Below, one piece after another: positions 24,870-45,713 of a DNA stretch of 64,000 bases. The stretch spans positions 35,320,498 through 35,384,497 of the forward strand of contig NC_043758.1 of assembly GCF_902148845.1 (NCBI RefSeq), in the 5' to 3' direction. Position numbers and translations under genes: made by a program. The notes beneath the pieces are model-generated. The model was not told where the DNA came from, made no database searches, and was given only the letters and a program-made list of their open reading frames with translations. The DNA is from Salarias fasciatus (lineage: Eukaryota; Chordata; Actinopteri; Blenniiformes; Blenniidae). The first letter of the stretch is position 1. Every line of letters begins with the position of its first letter.

Positions 24870-26115
24870 CAAGTCTTTGTGGTTTCGGGCACATCATGTT
24901 GATTAGTTTATGTACAAAAAAATGTTAGTTGCAATACAGAAAATAAGGAGTGTACGCCTGGAGAAATCCACTTCGATTTTTGCGTTGACGTAAGACGTGA
25001 GGACGACGTCATGACGTACGTAATGTTTTGTTCCTCCCACAGTGTCTGGCAGCAGCAGCATCCAGCCAGACCTGTGGACATGTGATGCATGACTACAAGA
25101 TGCAAAGATAAAGAGATGCATTAAAAAAAAAACAAAAAAACAGAATTTGCTGTAACGTTTTTACTATTTTTACACGGAATGCACACTTTAGTTATTGGTT
25201 TTACCAGAAAAGAAATAGTAATTAATGAAACAATTGTTGCTTGTTTTTCACCTAATTGTTATTGCTGTATCACAGACATTGCATTTACTTGTTTAATAGT
25301 AGCTTTTAAAAATGGTATGATATAATTACACTGTAGCTCATCTCCCTTTCTTTGCCAGAGCCATAACAAACCTCAATTCACTTCATTCACACATTCATTG
25401 CTTCACACATATTCTGCACATAGCAAACAACACGTCGATGAGCCTACTGTGAAACAGCTTTTTTTGTTCATTTGCACTGTAAGAACAGCAACTGTCTAAT
25501 TTTGTTGTACATCGAGAAACAATAAACACTTTCTATTTTTAGAAGAGAGAATTGAATAGAAAATAAATATTTGACATGTCTTACAGCGTGCTGCACAGCC
25601 TCCACGCAGACTTGAACATAGTGAATAGAATGCAAAATATCAAATAAGGCTGAATGAAAATTAGATAAGCAATATTCAATATGAATATGTAAAAAGTTTA
25701 ACACTGACTAACATAACATAGAAGGAATGGAACTGACAGAAAAACTCAGAGCTATCCAGTCTGATGGCCACAGGAAGGATCTCCTGGGGTGCTCTCATGC
25801 CGTTTGTCGTGCATTGACACTAACGACTTATATTCAGAGAACAGAAACCAACAAATCAGAGGTTGTAATGTGGCTTCCAGGATGTCTAATATAGTTTAAA
25901 AACTAGAATGACCTCAGTTTGGTCAGTACAGATGACTGCAGCTTGAAACACTGAACACTATTTTAGTAATATTCACAAACAAGACAACACTGAGAACCAG
26001 AGTTTAATCTTGTGATGAGGAATGTCGCTGATCTGTTTTTTGTTCCAATATCAGGTGAACATAAACTGATATGTGATCAAGATCTCAGCTTGGAACAGAA
26101 CGATCTTGAGCTTAA
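24870..26115. other. Intergenic spacer, no gene seen
   Basis: AT-rich sequence between the samd4b promoter and the CA microsatellite. It contains an A-rich run at 25122-25140 and nothing coding. Confidence 0.55.
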
Positions 26116-26124
26116 TCAACCCAG

Positions 26125-26125
<1 letters not shown>

Positions 26126-26160
<35 letters not shown>
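26126..26160. repeat. (AC)n microsatellite, left of hairpin element
   Basis: About 17 AC units directly before the inverted-repeat element at 26169. Confidence 0.95.
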
Positions 26161-26164
<4 letters not shown>

Positions 26165-26168
26165 CAGT

Positions 26169-26441
26169 CTTGTATTTCTATCCTTGTGGGGACCGTCCAT
26201 TGACTCCCATTCATGTCTAGCCCCTAACCCTGACCCTTACCCTAACCCTAACCCACACCACAACAAAGCCTAACCCTAAAGAAATGTTTTTGCACTTTTA
26301 CTTTTTTCAGTAACAACAACATGGTCAAGAAAACACTGTTTCTCCTACTTAGGACCGGAAAAAGGTCCCCACAAGGCACGTCGTTCCACATTTTGCTATC
26401 CTTGTGGGGACATTTGGCCCCGACAAGGATAGAAATACAAG
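26169..26441. mobile_element. Hairpin (MITE-like) repeat with internal telomere-like motif
   Basis: The left end CTTGTATTTCTATCCTTGTG (26169 onward) is matched by its complement at 26418-26441, giving about 24-bp terminal inverted repeats around a 273-bp element. A second inner copy of the arm (CTATCCTTGTGGGGAC, near 26396) is also present. The interior has CCCTAACCCTGACCCTTACC and related repeats (26220-26253). The same sequence is familiar as a high-copy element in fish genomes. It has no coding potential and is bracketed by CA microsatellites. Confidence 0.75.
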
Positions 26442-26445
26442 AACA

Positions 26446-26447
<2 letters not shown>

Positions 26448-26508
<61 letters not shown>
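26448..26508. repeat. (AC)n microsatellite, right of hairpin element
   Basis: About 30 AC units directly after the inverted-repeat element. Confidence 0.95.
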
Positions 26509-26513
<5 letters not shown>

Positions 26514-26830
26514 GGAGGGTGACAGACAGTTCAGTTTACTAAAAAAAAAATCTTTATCCAAATCACATATTTTCCAAATTCCAAAATATTTTTAGCATTC
26601 TCAGCAATACAAAGATAAAAATAAATAAAGATAATGCTAATATTAAATAATTCCATGTGGTAAACTGATTACTTTTCCTCCATAGTTTGAGAATAAACCA
26701 TTTTCAGCTGCACAGAAAATAAACTTTAATAAACCATTCTGAAATATGTGTGTGTGTGTGTGTGTTTTTTTTTTTACACCAGACAGTATATTCCTTACAT
26801 GTTATCCCTACTTATTTTACCTTGGATGCT

Positions 26831-26945
26831 GGGCAGCATAAGTGTCAGCGGTTCGCACTCTCACCTCACAGCGAGAGAACCCAGGTTCAAGTCCTCCGTG
26901 GTGGAAGGACCTGTCCAGCATGTCTCTTTCCATTCAGTGTTCGCT
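26831..26945 (+). repeat. Fish short interspersed repeat remnant
   Basis: GCGGTTCGCACTCTCACCTC, then ACAGCGAGAGAACCCAGGTTCAAGTCC, is the core of a very common fish repeat (usually '...gtggttagcactgtcgcctcacagcaagaaggtcctgggttcgaatcc'). Its second half resembles a Pol III B box. A relative lies at 40153-40214. Confidence 0.55.
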
Positions 26946-26949
26946 GGAT

Positions 26950-27780
26950 GTGATAAAACAGGTGATGAAGCTCATCCAGCTGTGAGGCGGTTGAACATGT
27001 TTTCTCTGAACGGAGGTTTCAGCATGGCTTCTTGTTTTCGCTCTGGACTCTGTGATTTCTTTCATTTTACGATGTGACGATCATATGATCAGTTTATGAA
27101 ATCTTCCCAGCTTGTTTGTTTTTTAAACTTCCTTCTATTAACTGGGAGAAGTCAGTGACAAAGAACCTGTTGTGGTATCACCGATTAGACTGATCACATG
27201 CTTGATTTTTCAGCTGCGCCCCTCAGTTTGACACACAGATGAACTATCTCTTTAGGAGAAGCAGATTTTTTATTAAATGTGGGGAGAGCTGTTGTTCTCA
27301 AGCTGTACATCTCTGAGTGACTGAAACTAAATTAGAGGCTTGTTAAACAAAGTCTCCTGTTCTAAATAAATACGAATTAAATGCATTGTAACCCAACCCA
27401 CTTTGAGAATATGACACACGATTACCCTCAATCCTGAGTTAGGTTGACTGCTTTGATTTCAATGCTTGGTTGTAATTATTTTCTGTAATGCAGCCTCAAA
27501 GAACAACATCCCAGACACAAGACTTCTCAGTTCAGGAGCTTTAATATTCATGCCGTATTGTGAGTTTTAAAGATTTGAAAGCCGTTTGTCTTTGTTGTCT
27601 TCATTTCTGTGATACTAGGAAGTGAAAGAAAACTGTGTGGATACAGCAATGTGACATGTAACATCTGCACACACAGTATTGATCTGAAATGATTTACACA
27701 AGAGTGTCTTCCATAATAGTAACATCAACGTGCCTTGTGTGTGTGTTTCCTGCTCAACACATATTTTATGCATTAAAAGA
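26950..27780. other. Spacer upstream of gmfg
   Basis: No exon or repeat is recognised. The last 200 bases before gmfg exon 1 (27790-27990) become richer in CpG and probably hold its promoter and 5' UTR. Confidence 0.45.
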
Positions 27781-28003
27781 CTGTCTCCTCACACACACAG
27801 CTGAGCTTGCACACTGCTGTCAGCGCGCGTTGGTGAAAAGAGGAAGAGGCCTTGATGCACGCTCCGGCAGAGTGTCTGTCCTCCCCTTGCCATCTTCAGG
27901 AAGCCCTGTCGACAGACTGAGAGAAGCTGTCAGTCTGTCGCAAACTGTTTTGGCAAAGCGGTGTCACCCCGAGAACACAGAGGCGGAGAAGGATCCTTGG
28001 AGA

Positions 28004-29413
<1,410 letters not shown>

Positions 29414-29561
29414 ACATCAACACGCTGAGTCGCAGTACTATTCAATTTGGATATGGAGAAATGCAAACTGGGTTTAGTTTCCTGTTGCTTGCCACTATGT
29501 TTCCATCAACCACTGAAGTATCATTACATTTTAAAAACAATTCTGTGGATCTTCTGAAACC

Positions 29562-29616
29562 AATAAAGAAAAACTCAACCTCTGAATTTGTTATAAAATG
29601 TCACCTTTAATTTATT
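29562..29616. terminator. Tail-to-tail polyadenylation signals of gmfg and paf1
   Basis: gmfg has AATAAA at 29562-29567 (plus). paf1 has AATAAA as the complement of 29611-29616 (minus). The two predicted cleavage zones lie in the same 45-bp gap, so the two mRNAs should just meet or overlap by a few bases. Confidence 0.7.
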
Positions 29617-29842
29617 ACCATTTTCCATTTCAGAAGTTAATCAAAGGCTGAAAGAGCAAAAACATATTTTACATGATCCTGTCCTGAATATGTGGGACAG
29701 GACTGAAGGTTGCAGGAGCGACGGCGACACGACACACTGCAGCTCCGCATGAGCCAGTATCAGCTCCAACGACAGCCGACTGTTCCACGACTGGAGCCGA
29801 GCGCACAGACGAGGCGCCGTGGCGGCGTTGGGACGGTGGATC

Positions 29843-37950
<8,108 letters not shown>

Positions 37951-38160
37951 GTTTCATAAGCTCACAATTATGAATAGAATTGTTGTTTTATTTTTGTTGC
38001 AAAAGTATTAAACTAAGCCTCGGCGTTGAGATCAGTAGTTCTCCTTCACATTAACACAAAAAAATGTAATTTGCGGAAGAGGCGGGAGTTAATCCGGAGG
38101 TACATAACCCTTTGACCGCGCCCCCTGCCGGTTCGGAGGGAGACAGCGTGAGAGCCACTG
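37951..38160 (-). promoter_or_regulatory. paf1: paf1 5' UTR and promoter region
   Basis: Upstream of the paf1 ATG (37948-37950) the sequence rises in GC and CpG at 38075-38160 and contains GAGGCGGGAG, a GC-box-like element, and GACCGCGCCCCCTGCC. The transcription start is likely here. No TATA box stands out. Confidence 0.5.
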
Positions 38161-38169
38161 CAGGATGCT

Positions 38170-39870
38170 GCAACTTTTTGAAAACCAAGTACAAGACGTG
38201 CACTTAACTTTACTGGTACAACAAATGGTCAAACTAGTTGAATGACTAAGACGGTAAGGAATAATACATATTTTTAAAACTGCACATTCTATTTAAAAAA
38301 TGGGGGGAAATAGTAGAACAAAACTGGAGCTCCTATTAATGTACTTCATACAGAGCAAAAAGAAAATGCTTTTTTGGTACAAAAGTTGAAAATGATAAGA
38401 CAAGGCAAATAAAATTGAAGGTATTTCAAATTCTATGTCTAAATTGCTTGAAAAAAAAAACCAACCAGAAATTGTAATTTGTGATTGCATTGAAAATGTT
38501 TAAATATTTGTACCTTTGCAAAAAATAATTGTGTCAACTGTACACTATACAGATTTTACCAAAGTGTTCCACTGTATTGTTACAGAAAACAGTTATTTGA
38601 TTCAGCTTTATGCACTTCACACACTGAAATTACAATGATGACGTTTTCCAAATGTTTAACTTAGAACTCATAACTCAAAATGTTTCAGTGAAAAATGGTT
38701 CCCAAAAATAAAAGATCCATTTAAAAAAACAAATATTTTTCAGATTTCAAGTCAAACATTGAATCAACATCTCACTAAAAATGGGATTTTTCAATCTTTA
38801 TGTGACAAATTATTTCAGGAATTTGAAAGAATTGTGCAGTTTCCTCTGTTTAGTGTTGTTGTATGATTTGGATGTAATTAACATTAGAAATGAAGCAAAC
38901 TTATTTTTTTAAGCTTTATGTAAGGAAAATAACAAACAGCACTGTCCCACAGACAAAATCATAAACAATGTGTTGTTGTTCAACAGCAAACTTTTTAATC
39001 GACATCCAGCAGAAGGGAACAGAAATATGTCCAGACCATCAATAATCTCACAGGCTTGCAAAAGTAATGCTTCTTAAAAATATACTTTCCCTTTTTCATT
39101 TATTTTACTGGACGTAACAGTGAAGTGTTAATTAAAGCATCATGCAGTCAACTTGAAAGGACAAAAGAACCACTTTGTTAAAAAGCACTGCAGACTTTCA
39201 GTTATACGTATTTTCCTCAAATTACTGGGACATCCACCTCATCAGGCTAGAAAGACTTTTTACAGCTTTACACTGTCTTCACCGTTTAAAAAAAGGTCAA
39301 ACCTTTCCATGACGCACCTTTCTGACAGAAAATGCACACGCTGACCACCGACTGAGGTGGTAAAAGGCTGTTAGATATGTGAGTGAAGTAAAGGCATTTT
39401 TCCAGAGTTAAACACGTTTCCGGTTCATTTACAGTCCAAACTGATTCTTCTGGCAAAAACAAAAAAAAACCAAAAAACAACAGCTTCATCATCTGTTAAT
39501 TTTATGGACATTCATCGAGCGTCACAGATTTACTGCAATCTGATCTTTAAAAACACAAATGAAGCTTCGGATGACAACAAATGTAGTTGCATAGGATGTG
39601 AAACAGTGCAAGTATCCAACTCCAGCAAAGAGAGAGAGGAAAAACATGATTTGAACTCATCGTTTCTTACATTCATCCTGTTCCACCACACACCGAAAAT
39701 TCGAAATGTTGCAGCAGTAGCAACCGACGCACACAAGACTGAAGGCCTCCCTCAACATCACTGCACCTTCTCTTGCGCCGCGCTCCTCCTCCTCCTCTGA
39801 TTAAAAGTGGGACCGTGCATAGCAGTGTATGAGAGGCAAAGACAAAAAAATCGAGACAAAACAGCAACTG
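38170..39870. other. Spacer between paf1 and the next minus-strand gene
   Basis: AT-rich and without a coding exon. The right part (about 39100-39877) should be the 3' UTR of the 114-aa protein gene. A minus-strand AATAAA (complement of TTTATT near 39099-39104) is a candidate signal. Confidence 0.45.
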
Positions 39871-39877
39871 CCTTTTA

Positions 39878-40362
39878 TCATTTGTTCTTCAGACGGATGA
39901 CTGCAGCAGCCCTCCCTCCTCTGAGAGTCATTTCACAGCACATCGTGAGCTTGTCCCGTCTCAGGTCTGCGTCCGGGTCCGCGTCTCCACTCGGGTGTCG
40001 ACTCTGAGGAGAGAAACCAGCCAAGTTAGACCGAGTGCTCAGCTCCGGTCTGAAAAAGAAAAATATCGACGGACAGCACACCTGCTCAGCATGTAGATCA
40101 TCTGTCCAGGATCATCTGCAAGGACCCTGCAACAACAACTCCAATCAACATCGGGCTGCACAGTGGTGTAGTGGTCAGTATTACTGCCTCACAGCGAGAT
40201 GGTCCCCAGCTTGAGCTCTCTCTCCATTTCTTACCCATCTCCCCAGTGGTAAAAGGCCAGGTCCTGGTAGAACAAGGAGAGGAACAGCCACACACTTATC
40301 GTCTCCACCCAGAAGATCACGAACAGGAACCATAACGATGACAGCAGGACTTCACACAACAT
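39878..40362 (-). CDS. Unrecognised small membrane protein (114 aa)
   Basis: Three coding exons with matching phases: 40235-40362, 40082-40126 and 39878-40049. The product starts MLCEVLLSSLWFLFVIFWVE, continues through a second hydrophobic stretch (SVWLFLSLFYQDLAFYHWGD, to residue 42), then VLADDPGQMIYMLSRPELST, and ends with a polar, charged tail (ADPDADLRRDKLTMCCEMTL...RLKNK). Residues 1-35 form one or two membrane segments with no cleavable signal evident; the rest looks soluble. The coding part of exon 2 starts 9 nt after its acceptor (40371), and in-frame sequence of the proposed upstream exon (41895-42100) has a stop, which supports this ATG. I cannot name the family. Consistent splicing and a hydrophobic-then-polar design argue that it is real, but a longer upstream coding part is not excluded. 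Confidence 0.6.
40153..40214 (+). repeat. Fish short interspersed repeat remnant inside a 108-bp intron
   Basis: GGGCTGCACAGTGGTGTAGT, GGTCAGTATTACTGCCTCAC and AGCGAGATGGTCC match the core of the same common fish repeat as at 26831. It makes up more than half of the intron 40127-40234. Confidence 0.6.
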
Positions 40363-40371
40363 CCTGGAGGT

Positions 40372-41894
40372 CTGAGGCAGAAGCAGAAACACATAAACAC
40401 ACATGCACATGCACACAAAGAAATATGACTTTACACGCTGAGTTCCGAGAATTCACAGGCACTCGGCTTTTTAGAGCAATGCTCCATTTTAATGAAGCCT
40501 CAATGACAGTGAAGTTCAGCGAAACATTTCAAGGTCGGTAATGCTAAAGTACGAAAATTGATGATGCAAAAGCACTTCGGTCACTAGAGAAAACACGAAA
40601 ACACAAAAGTAACATTTAACTCTCTTAAAAACTAATTCACCCATCGGTCCTGACAAACAGATCTCCTTCAGAGTCCTCCTGATGTTGCTCCTTTATTTCT
40701 TTGAGTTTTAAATGGTGCCTTCTTAGGTGATATTTATTATCATCTTTGCTTCGTTCAGGTCATGAAAACTTGACTCACCACTTGGAAAATTACTTCATAT
40801 GATGTTTTTTTCCTTTTCTAAAAGTATACAAGTATTTTTATATAATGTTACCACAGGAAGCTTAAACAGTGTTTTCTTCTTTCCTAGTGAAAAAAGCTCT
40901 TTTTAATAGACTTAATGCATGTTGTTGGGCTGCTTATGCTTCATGCACTCACAGCTTCTGATGCCTTCAGGTGTTTGTTTCTAGCTGATTGAACAGTGAA
41001 CACAGCTCAAATCTACTGTTTGGACAAGAAGCCACATTCAGCTTTGCTGCTGCTGTCAGTCAATACTCATCACACACTGGAAATACCACAGATAGAAAAT
41101 ACATTATCAAAAACAAAAACAAAAACAAAGAGTCCATTTTGTAGCGTTGTAGTTAACATAATGACACTTTAAAAAATAAGGGAAAATACAATTTCACCCC
41201 CAGTTTTACAGAAATTTGGTGAGAATACGTCATATTAGTGCTATGGATTATAAAAGTAAAGGTGATTTTTTTTTTTTTCAGTTTTACATTTTCTGAGTTA
41301 TATATGAATAGAAGGTCACAATATAATATGGAAAATTAAAAATGAATAAATAACCCATCCTTCAACATATCAATTGTGTTCAAATGTGACATTTGTAAGT
41401 ATTTCGGAACTATAAGGGACAAATTCGAAACAAAACAACAACAGCACAAAATAAACAGGTTTGAGTAAAAGTCACTGACATAGCGAATAGTTGAAACCAG
41501 GTTTAATTATTTAACTCTGATTTCAAGGAAATTGAGTCTAATCTCAGCAAGACTGATCCTGAGAAAAGTCATAAAAACGCCACTGAAATCGGACTTATTT
41601 AACTGCTTGATAGTTGATTAACATATTAAATACTCTTGTTACAGGGATAACTTTATAACCTTTTTGGGACGACAACGATGCAGCTAACAGGTTAGCTTGG
41701 CAGCTAAGTAGCCGTGCTAACCAGCTAGCTTGCCACTTTAAAAGCTCACAAAATCAGTTAATCTTTCTGCTTTTGCTGTAGTTATACGAGTACAGATACT
41801 TAATTGTTGTTAAAGCATTGAAAAGGTGAAATGTCATACTCATAGCTAGTTTATCCACACGACATGACCTCCGTGCAGCCGCGGCTGACGCTAC
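40372..41894 (-). other. Proposed first intron of the 114-aa protein gene
   Basis: AT-rich sequence between the acceptor at 40372-40373 and a donor at 41893-41894. It contains an A4-C repeat near 41110-41130 and nothing coding that I recognise. Confidence 0.4.
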
Positions 41895-42120
41895 CTGTGT
41901 GACTGGAGCTAGCAGCTAGCGGCGCTCGCCGAGTGTTTGTACTCACTCAAACAGACGACATGTCTTCGTCCAGCTCTCCAAAACATCCACCTCTGTTTAC
42001 AATGCTCGTCAGATTTCACGTTGTCTGCATTTCCGCTACGATTACTGACCCAAACTGACACCCAAAGCCTTGGCCCGCGGACCCGCGGAGGGTCCCGTCG
42101 GACTCGAACCAGCGTCCGCT
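41895..42120 (-). promoter_or_regulatory. Proposed non-coding exon 1 / promoter of the 114-aa protein gene
   Basis: The minus strand has a donor (CACACAG|GTAGCG) after a CpG-rich stretch with GCTAGC motifs. A 72-codon open frame here ends before the donor and shows no family similarity, so the exon is read as 5' UTR. Confidence 0.45.
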
Positions 42121-42129
42121 GCACTGACT

Positions 42130-43120
42130 TTATTCAATCTGTATCATTGTCCTCATATGTCCATTGCACTTTGGATAAATTAACTTTTTTATATTTCATT
42201 TCCTTTATCTATTTTTTTCATTGTTTATACTGTAGGAGGCGAGCCTGACAGCATTTCCCTCTGTCCTATATTTACAGCAGGACTGACAGTAAAGATCACA
42301 CTAACTTTGATTTTTCAGCCACAGAGTCTTCACACACTGAGTTTATGCATTAGTAAACTTTATTCGGCTCCATTCCTACCTAATCTTCAAAGATGTTGAC
42401 TGAACTTGAACTGGATTTATTGGTCTCTAGCAGGGTTGTCGGTGACACTCTCTACTTACTATTAACAGCTGTCAGGATCTAGATGGAATTGAAAACACAT
42501 CTAATATGCCTTTTTAAATATTTGGGAAATGTAATCTATGTTCTGCATCTGCACAACAGCCTCTTCACAATTTAAATTAATCAAGATGAAATCAGCTCCT
42601 ATAAAGTTTCTACTTAATTAATTTGTAAAACAATAACACAAAGTTAAACATATTAGTAGTAGTTACTTTGCAATACTTGACAGTGTCTAGTCTAGTTCTC
42701 TGTTATTTAAACTTAAATGTAGTCACAATAAAGTCCTTCATTATTACAGTTTTTTTTAACACCAACAACATTTCAACATAGTACCAGACTATAAGCCTAA
42801 GACATAAACACAATCAATAAACACAGAACAACAAAACAACAACAACAATGAGAAAATCAAAATTTATTTGTCTTTTTTCCATATTAAAAAAAAAAAATGA
42901 TTGGGAGGAAGTGGAAACTTATCTCATCCCTCCCCTTCACTTTATCTGAGTGACCAACTTAAAATTCCTGCTTACAAATAATTTTAATGATAACGCCAGT
43001 AATAATGACAGCAGAACATCAATAATATAATGGAACGGTTATAATGGAAGGATATTAACAAAAGAAAACCAATAAGTAAAAAAGTAAATACATGGCTCAA
43101 CAAGGAAATAAGGAAAAGCA
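42130..43120. other. Intergenic spacer, no gene seen
   Basis: AT-rich. It has an A-run (42886-42897) and possibly the 3' tail of the LINE fragment that follows. No exon is supported. Confidence 0.5.
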
Positions 43121-43130
43121 AAATGAGCTT

Positions 43131-43890
43131 TCATTGATACGTATGTGTTTGTATAGTTGTATCTTTTAAATGTGATCTCTCATAGCTTGTAAGTTTCACC
43201 CCATAAACAGATACACAGAAGCTTTCCCTTGTAGTGCTCACTTTTATGTTTTCAAAATAAAACAGTCCTCTTAAATTATATTTTCCTTCTCTTGGTTTAT
43301 TAAACATGCCCTGAATAGTTCCTGGTAGTTGATTATTTATTGCTTTAAACATGGTTTGTGCTGTTCGACACTCTATTTGATCATGAAACTTTAACACTCT
43401 TGACTGCAGAAAAAGTGAATGTGTGTGATTCTGATAGGCCACTCTGTTTATGACCCCTAACTGCTCTTTTTTTTAAGTGTGAGAGTGTAGAGAAATCTTG
43501 TAACTGTTACCCCAAACCTCAGCACAATATAGTAAATAGGTTAATTCATTTATTTCTGAGTTAACCTGTTGGACCACTTCATTCAGATCATGACTTCAAC
43601 AAAATATATTTGTATCATCTGCAAACAAATCAGGCTTTGAAACATTTGAAACATTACACATATCATTAATATTTAAAATGAATTGTTTGGGACCCAACAC
43701 TGACCTCTGGGGGACTCCACAAACAGTGTCCAGACATGATGAGCAGCTGTCTTCTACTTGGACATATTGCTTTCTTTTACTCAAATATCTGCTAATCCAG
43801 TCCTATTTACATTTAAAACTGTAAATAGTAAAACTGTAATCTAGGAGAGTGGTGAAGTAACAACTGAGAACTACAAGTAAAGCATGTAAG
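43131..43890 (-). mobile_element. LINE reverse-transcriptase fragment
   Basis: On the minus strand, 43784-43596 encodes QYVQVEDSCSSCLDTVCGVP...QRSVLGPKQFILNINDM and then FADDTNIFC, the RT palm with the (F/Y)ADD catalytic box. Downstream, 43442-43131 encodes a thumb/C-terminal part with LPGTIQGMF, KYNLRG and VSVYGVKL. The pieces are in different frames and the endonuclease and N-terminal parts are absent, so it is a 5'-truncated, decayed copy. It belongs to the Jockey/Rex/L2 group of non-LTR elements; the clade is not resolved by eye. Confidence 0.8.
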
Positions 43891-44227
43891 TCCACTGCTC
43901 TTTAAAGTTGGAACTCGTAACCAAGACTGTAGTCAAGTTTTCATTGAATTACTTGAAAACCAGCAATGGCCTTTTGTAAAGTCCTTATCGCTGAACTTAC
44001 TGTGTCCAATTCTGATAAGTTTTCAAGGTTAATTGGTGATTCTAAATTGCACATGTAGGTGAATGTCAGATTGATCTGCTGAAGTTGCATTCTGCATTGC
44101 TCAATGACAAATGACACAGTTGCCAAACATCAGGTCTCAGAGCATCACATGCGAATCCTTTATGAAAGTTGATTGAGAGTATATTTCTGGATGGAGTGTG
44201 AGACAGTGGACTTTTGCATGCATTTTT

Positions 44228-44290
44228 TGCTGAAATAGCCCAGTTGGGAGAGCGTGACACTGAAGATCTAAAGATCCAGGGTTTCTGCCG
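44228..44290 (+). pseudogene. tRNA-Phe pseudogene (copy 1)
   Basis: GCTGAAATAGCCCAGTTGGG and CACTGAAGATCTAAAG match the 5' two thirds of tRNA-Phe with anticodon GAA, but the T arm is lost and the anticodon stem is altered. Its upstream flank (about 44030-44227) is shared, inverted, with copy 2. Confidence 0.75.
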
Positions 44291-44594
44291 TCTGCCGCTG
44301 CTGCTTTCACAGTGCGATGATATTGGCCTCAAAGCTCTTTGTGGATAAAATAAATAATTCACGGCAATCACAGAAACAATTGCTATTGGCAAATATTGTA
44401 ATAAGACATGACGAAAGAAGTGAATCTCTTAATAGAGATAAATACATGGTGTTACTAACTCTGCTGTCAAGTTAAGATGCTGACATGTGACAGCACCTTG
44501 AATCAGCCACTTTTTTTATGGGGACATTAGGATTCAAAACGACCTCATAAAAGCTGCTGCTGACGTGTTAAATGATGCCACCAAGTTGCATTAT

Positions 44595-44750
44595 TTTCTA
44601 AGCTGACCAGCAATGACTTTTGGTAAAGCCCCAGTCTTCTTACTTACTGTGAATAATTTGGACAAGTATTTGAGGTTAATTGGTGATTCTCAATTGCACA
44701 TGTGTGTTAAGGTGAGACTGATCTGATGAAGTTGTATTCTGTGTTGTCTC
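44595..44750. repeat. tRNA-Phe cassette flank without a tRNA
   Basis: Repeats the flank seen at 43961-44110 (CCAGCAATG...GGTTAATTGGTGATTCT..AATTGCACATGT) in the same orientation, but no tRNA body follows. It is a partial direct duplicate. Confidence 0.7.
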
Positions 44751-44823
44751 TGTGAACGGGCACAACTGGATTCTGAAAGACATGAATGCCACTCAGGGTT
44801 CGGACGAAAACACCACCCCCTTC

Positions 44824-44896
44824 TGCCGAAACCCGGGATTGAACCAGGGACCTTTAGATTTTCAGTCTAACGCTCTCCCAGCTGAGCTATTTCGGC
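44824..44896 (-). tRNA. tRNA-Phe (GAA), copy 2, best-preserved fold
   Basis: 73 nt with a perfect 7-bp acceptor stem (GCCGAAA/TTTCGGC), D arm GCTC/GAGC, 5-bp anticodon stem around loop CTGAAAA (anticodon GAA), T arm CCTGG/CCGGG and discriminator A. A TTTT Pol III terminator lies 13 nt downstream (complement of 44807-44810). It differs from the vertebrate consensus at position 37 (A for G) and in the T loop (TTCAATC). It is structurally intact, so it may be transcribed. Confidence 0.85.
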
Positions 44897-45045
44897 ACAG
44901 TGAACAGTAAACAGTCCACTGTTTCACATTACGTCTAAAAGTATACTCTCAGTCAACTTGTTTGGCAACTGTGTCATTTGTCAATGAACAATGCAGAATG
45001 AAACTTCAGCGGATAAGTGTGACATTCACCTACATGTGCAATTTA

Positions 45046-45265
45046 GAATTCAATTCAATTAAGCTTTATTTATGAATTGCCAATTGAAACATGGTCGTTT
45101 CTAGACACTTTTACAGAGAAACCCAACAGATCCACATGAGTAAGCATAAGCGACTGTGGAAAGGAAAAACTCCCTTTTATCAGGAAGAAACCTTTGCAGA
45201 ACCAGGCTCAGAGGTGGCGGCTTTCTGCTGTTCCGGATGGGGTGAGGGGACAGAAGGAGAAGGAG
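45046..45265 (+). repeat. Teleost LINE-derived 3' repeat
   Basis: The run TTCAATTAAGCTTTATTTAT...ACTTTTACAGAGAAACCCAACAGATCC...GCGACTGTGG..AAGGAAAAACTCCCTTTTA..AGGAAGAAACC...CAGAACCAGGCTCAG is the familiar high-copy fish repeat ending. The rest of the element is absent. Confidence 0.7.
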
Positions 45266-45713
45266 AGAGGACAGACAGTTTCTTGTATCTACATACAGTT
45301 CATATATAAACACAGGGTACAGAGGCTACAAGAGGAACAATCATCAATGGTATGTAGCAATACAATGAAATTACAGTAGCACCATGAAATTGCATTGAAA
45401 TGAGAGAAGGAGCAGAACTGGGAGCCGGTTCCACAAGGTAGGAGGCCGGGGTTAAGTAAAAGCTTACACCCACTGGGTCCGGGTTCCTCGATTAATCAGT
45501 GGAGCAGCTGTTTGGTTTGATGCCCAATTAGAATTACACCCATTGAATCCCGGCTGTCTCAATGGATCAGCCGTGATTGATGTTCTGTCTGCAATTCCTC
45601 AAGCACGGCTCTAGTCCACCTAAGAGACAGCCTTTTTGTCCAGGGTTTCGGTGTTCTGACTTTTCGGTCTCCCACAGTGGAAAGAGAGAGAGAGGGGGAG
45701 AATCACCAATTAA

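Noticed and set aside
26220-26253. Interstitial telomere marking a chromosome fusion
   Set aside because: The CCCTAA-like repeats are few, imperfect and sit inside a dispersed hairpin element, so no fusion is implied.
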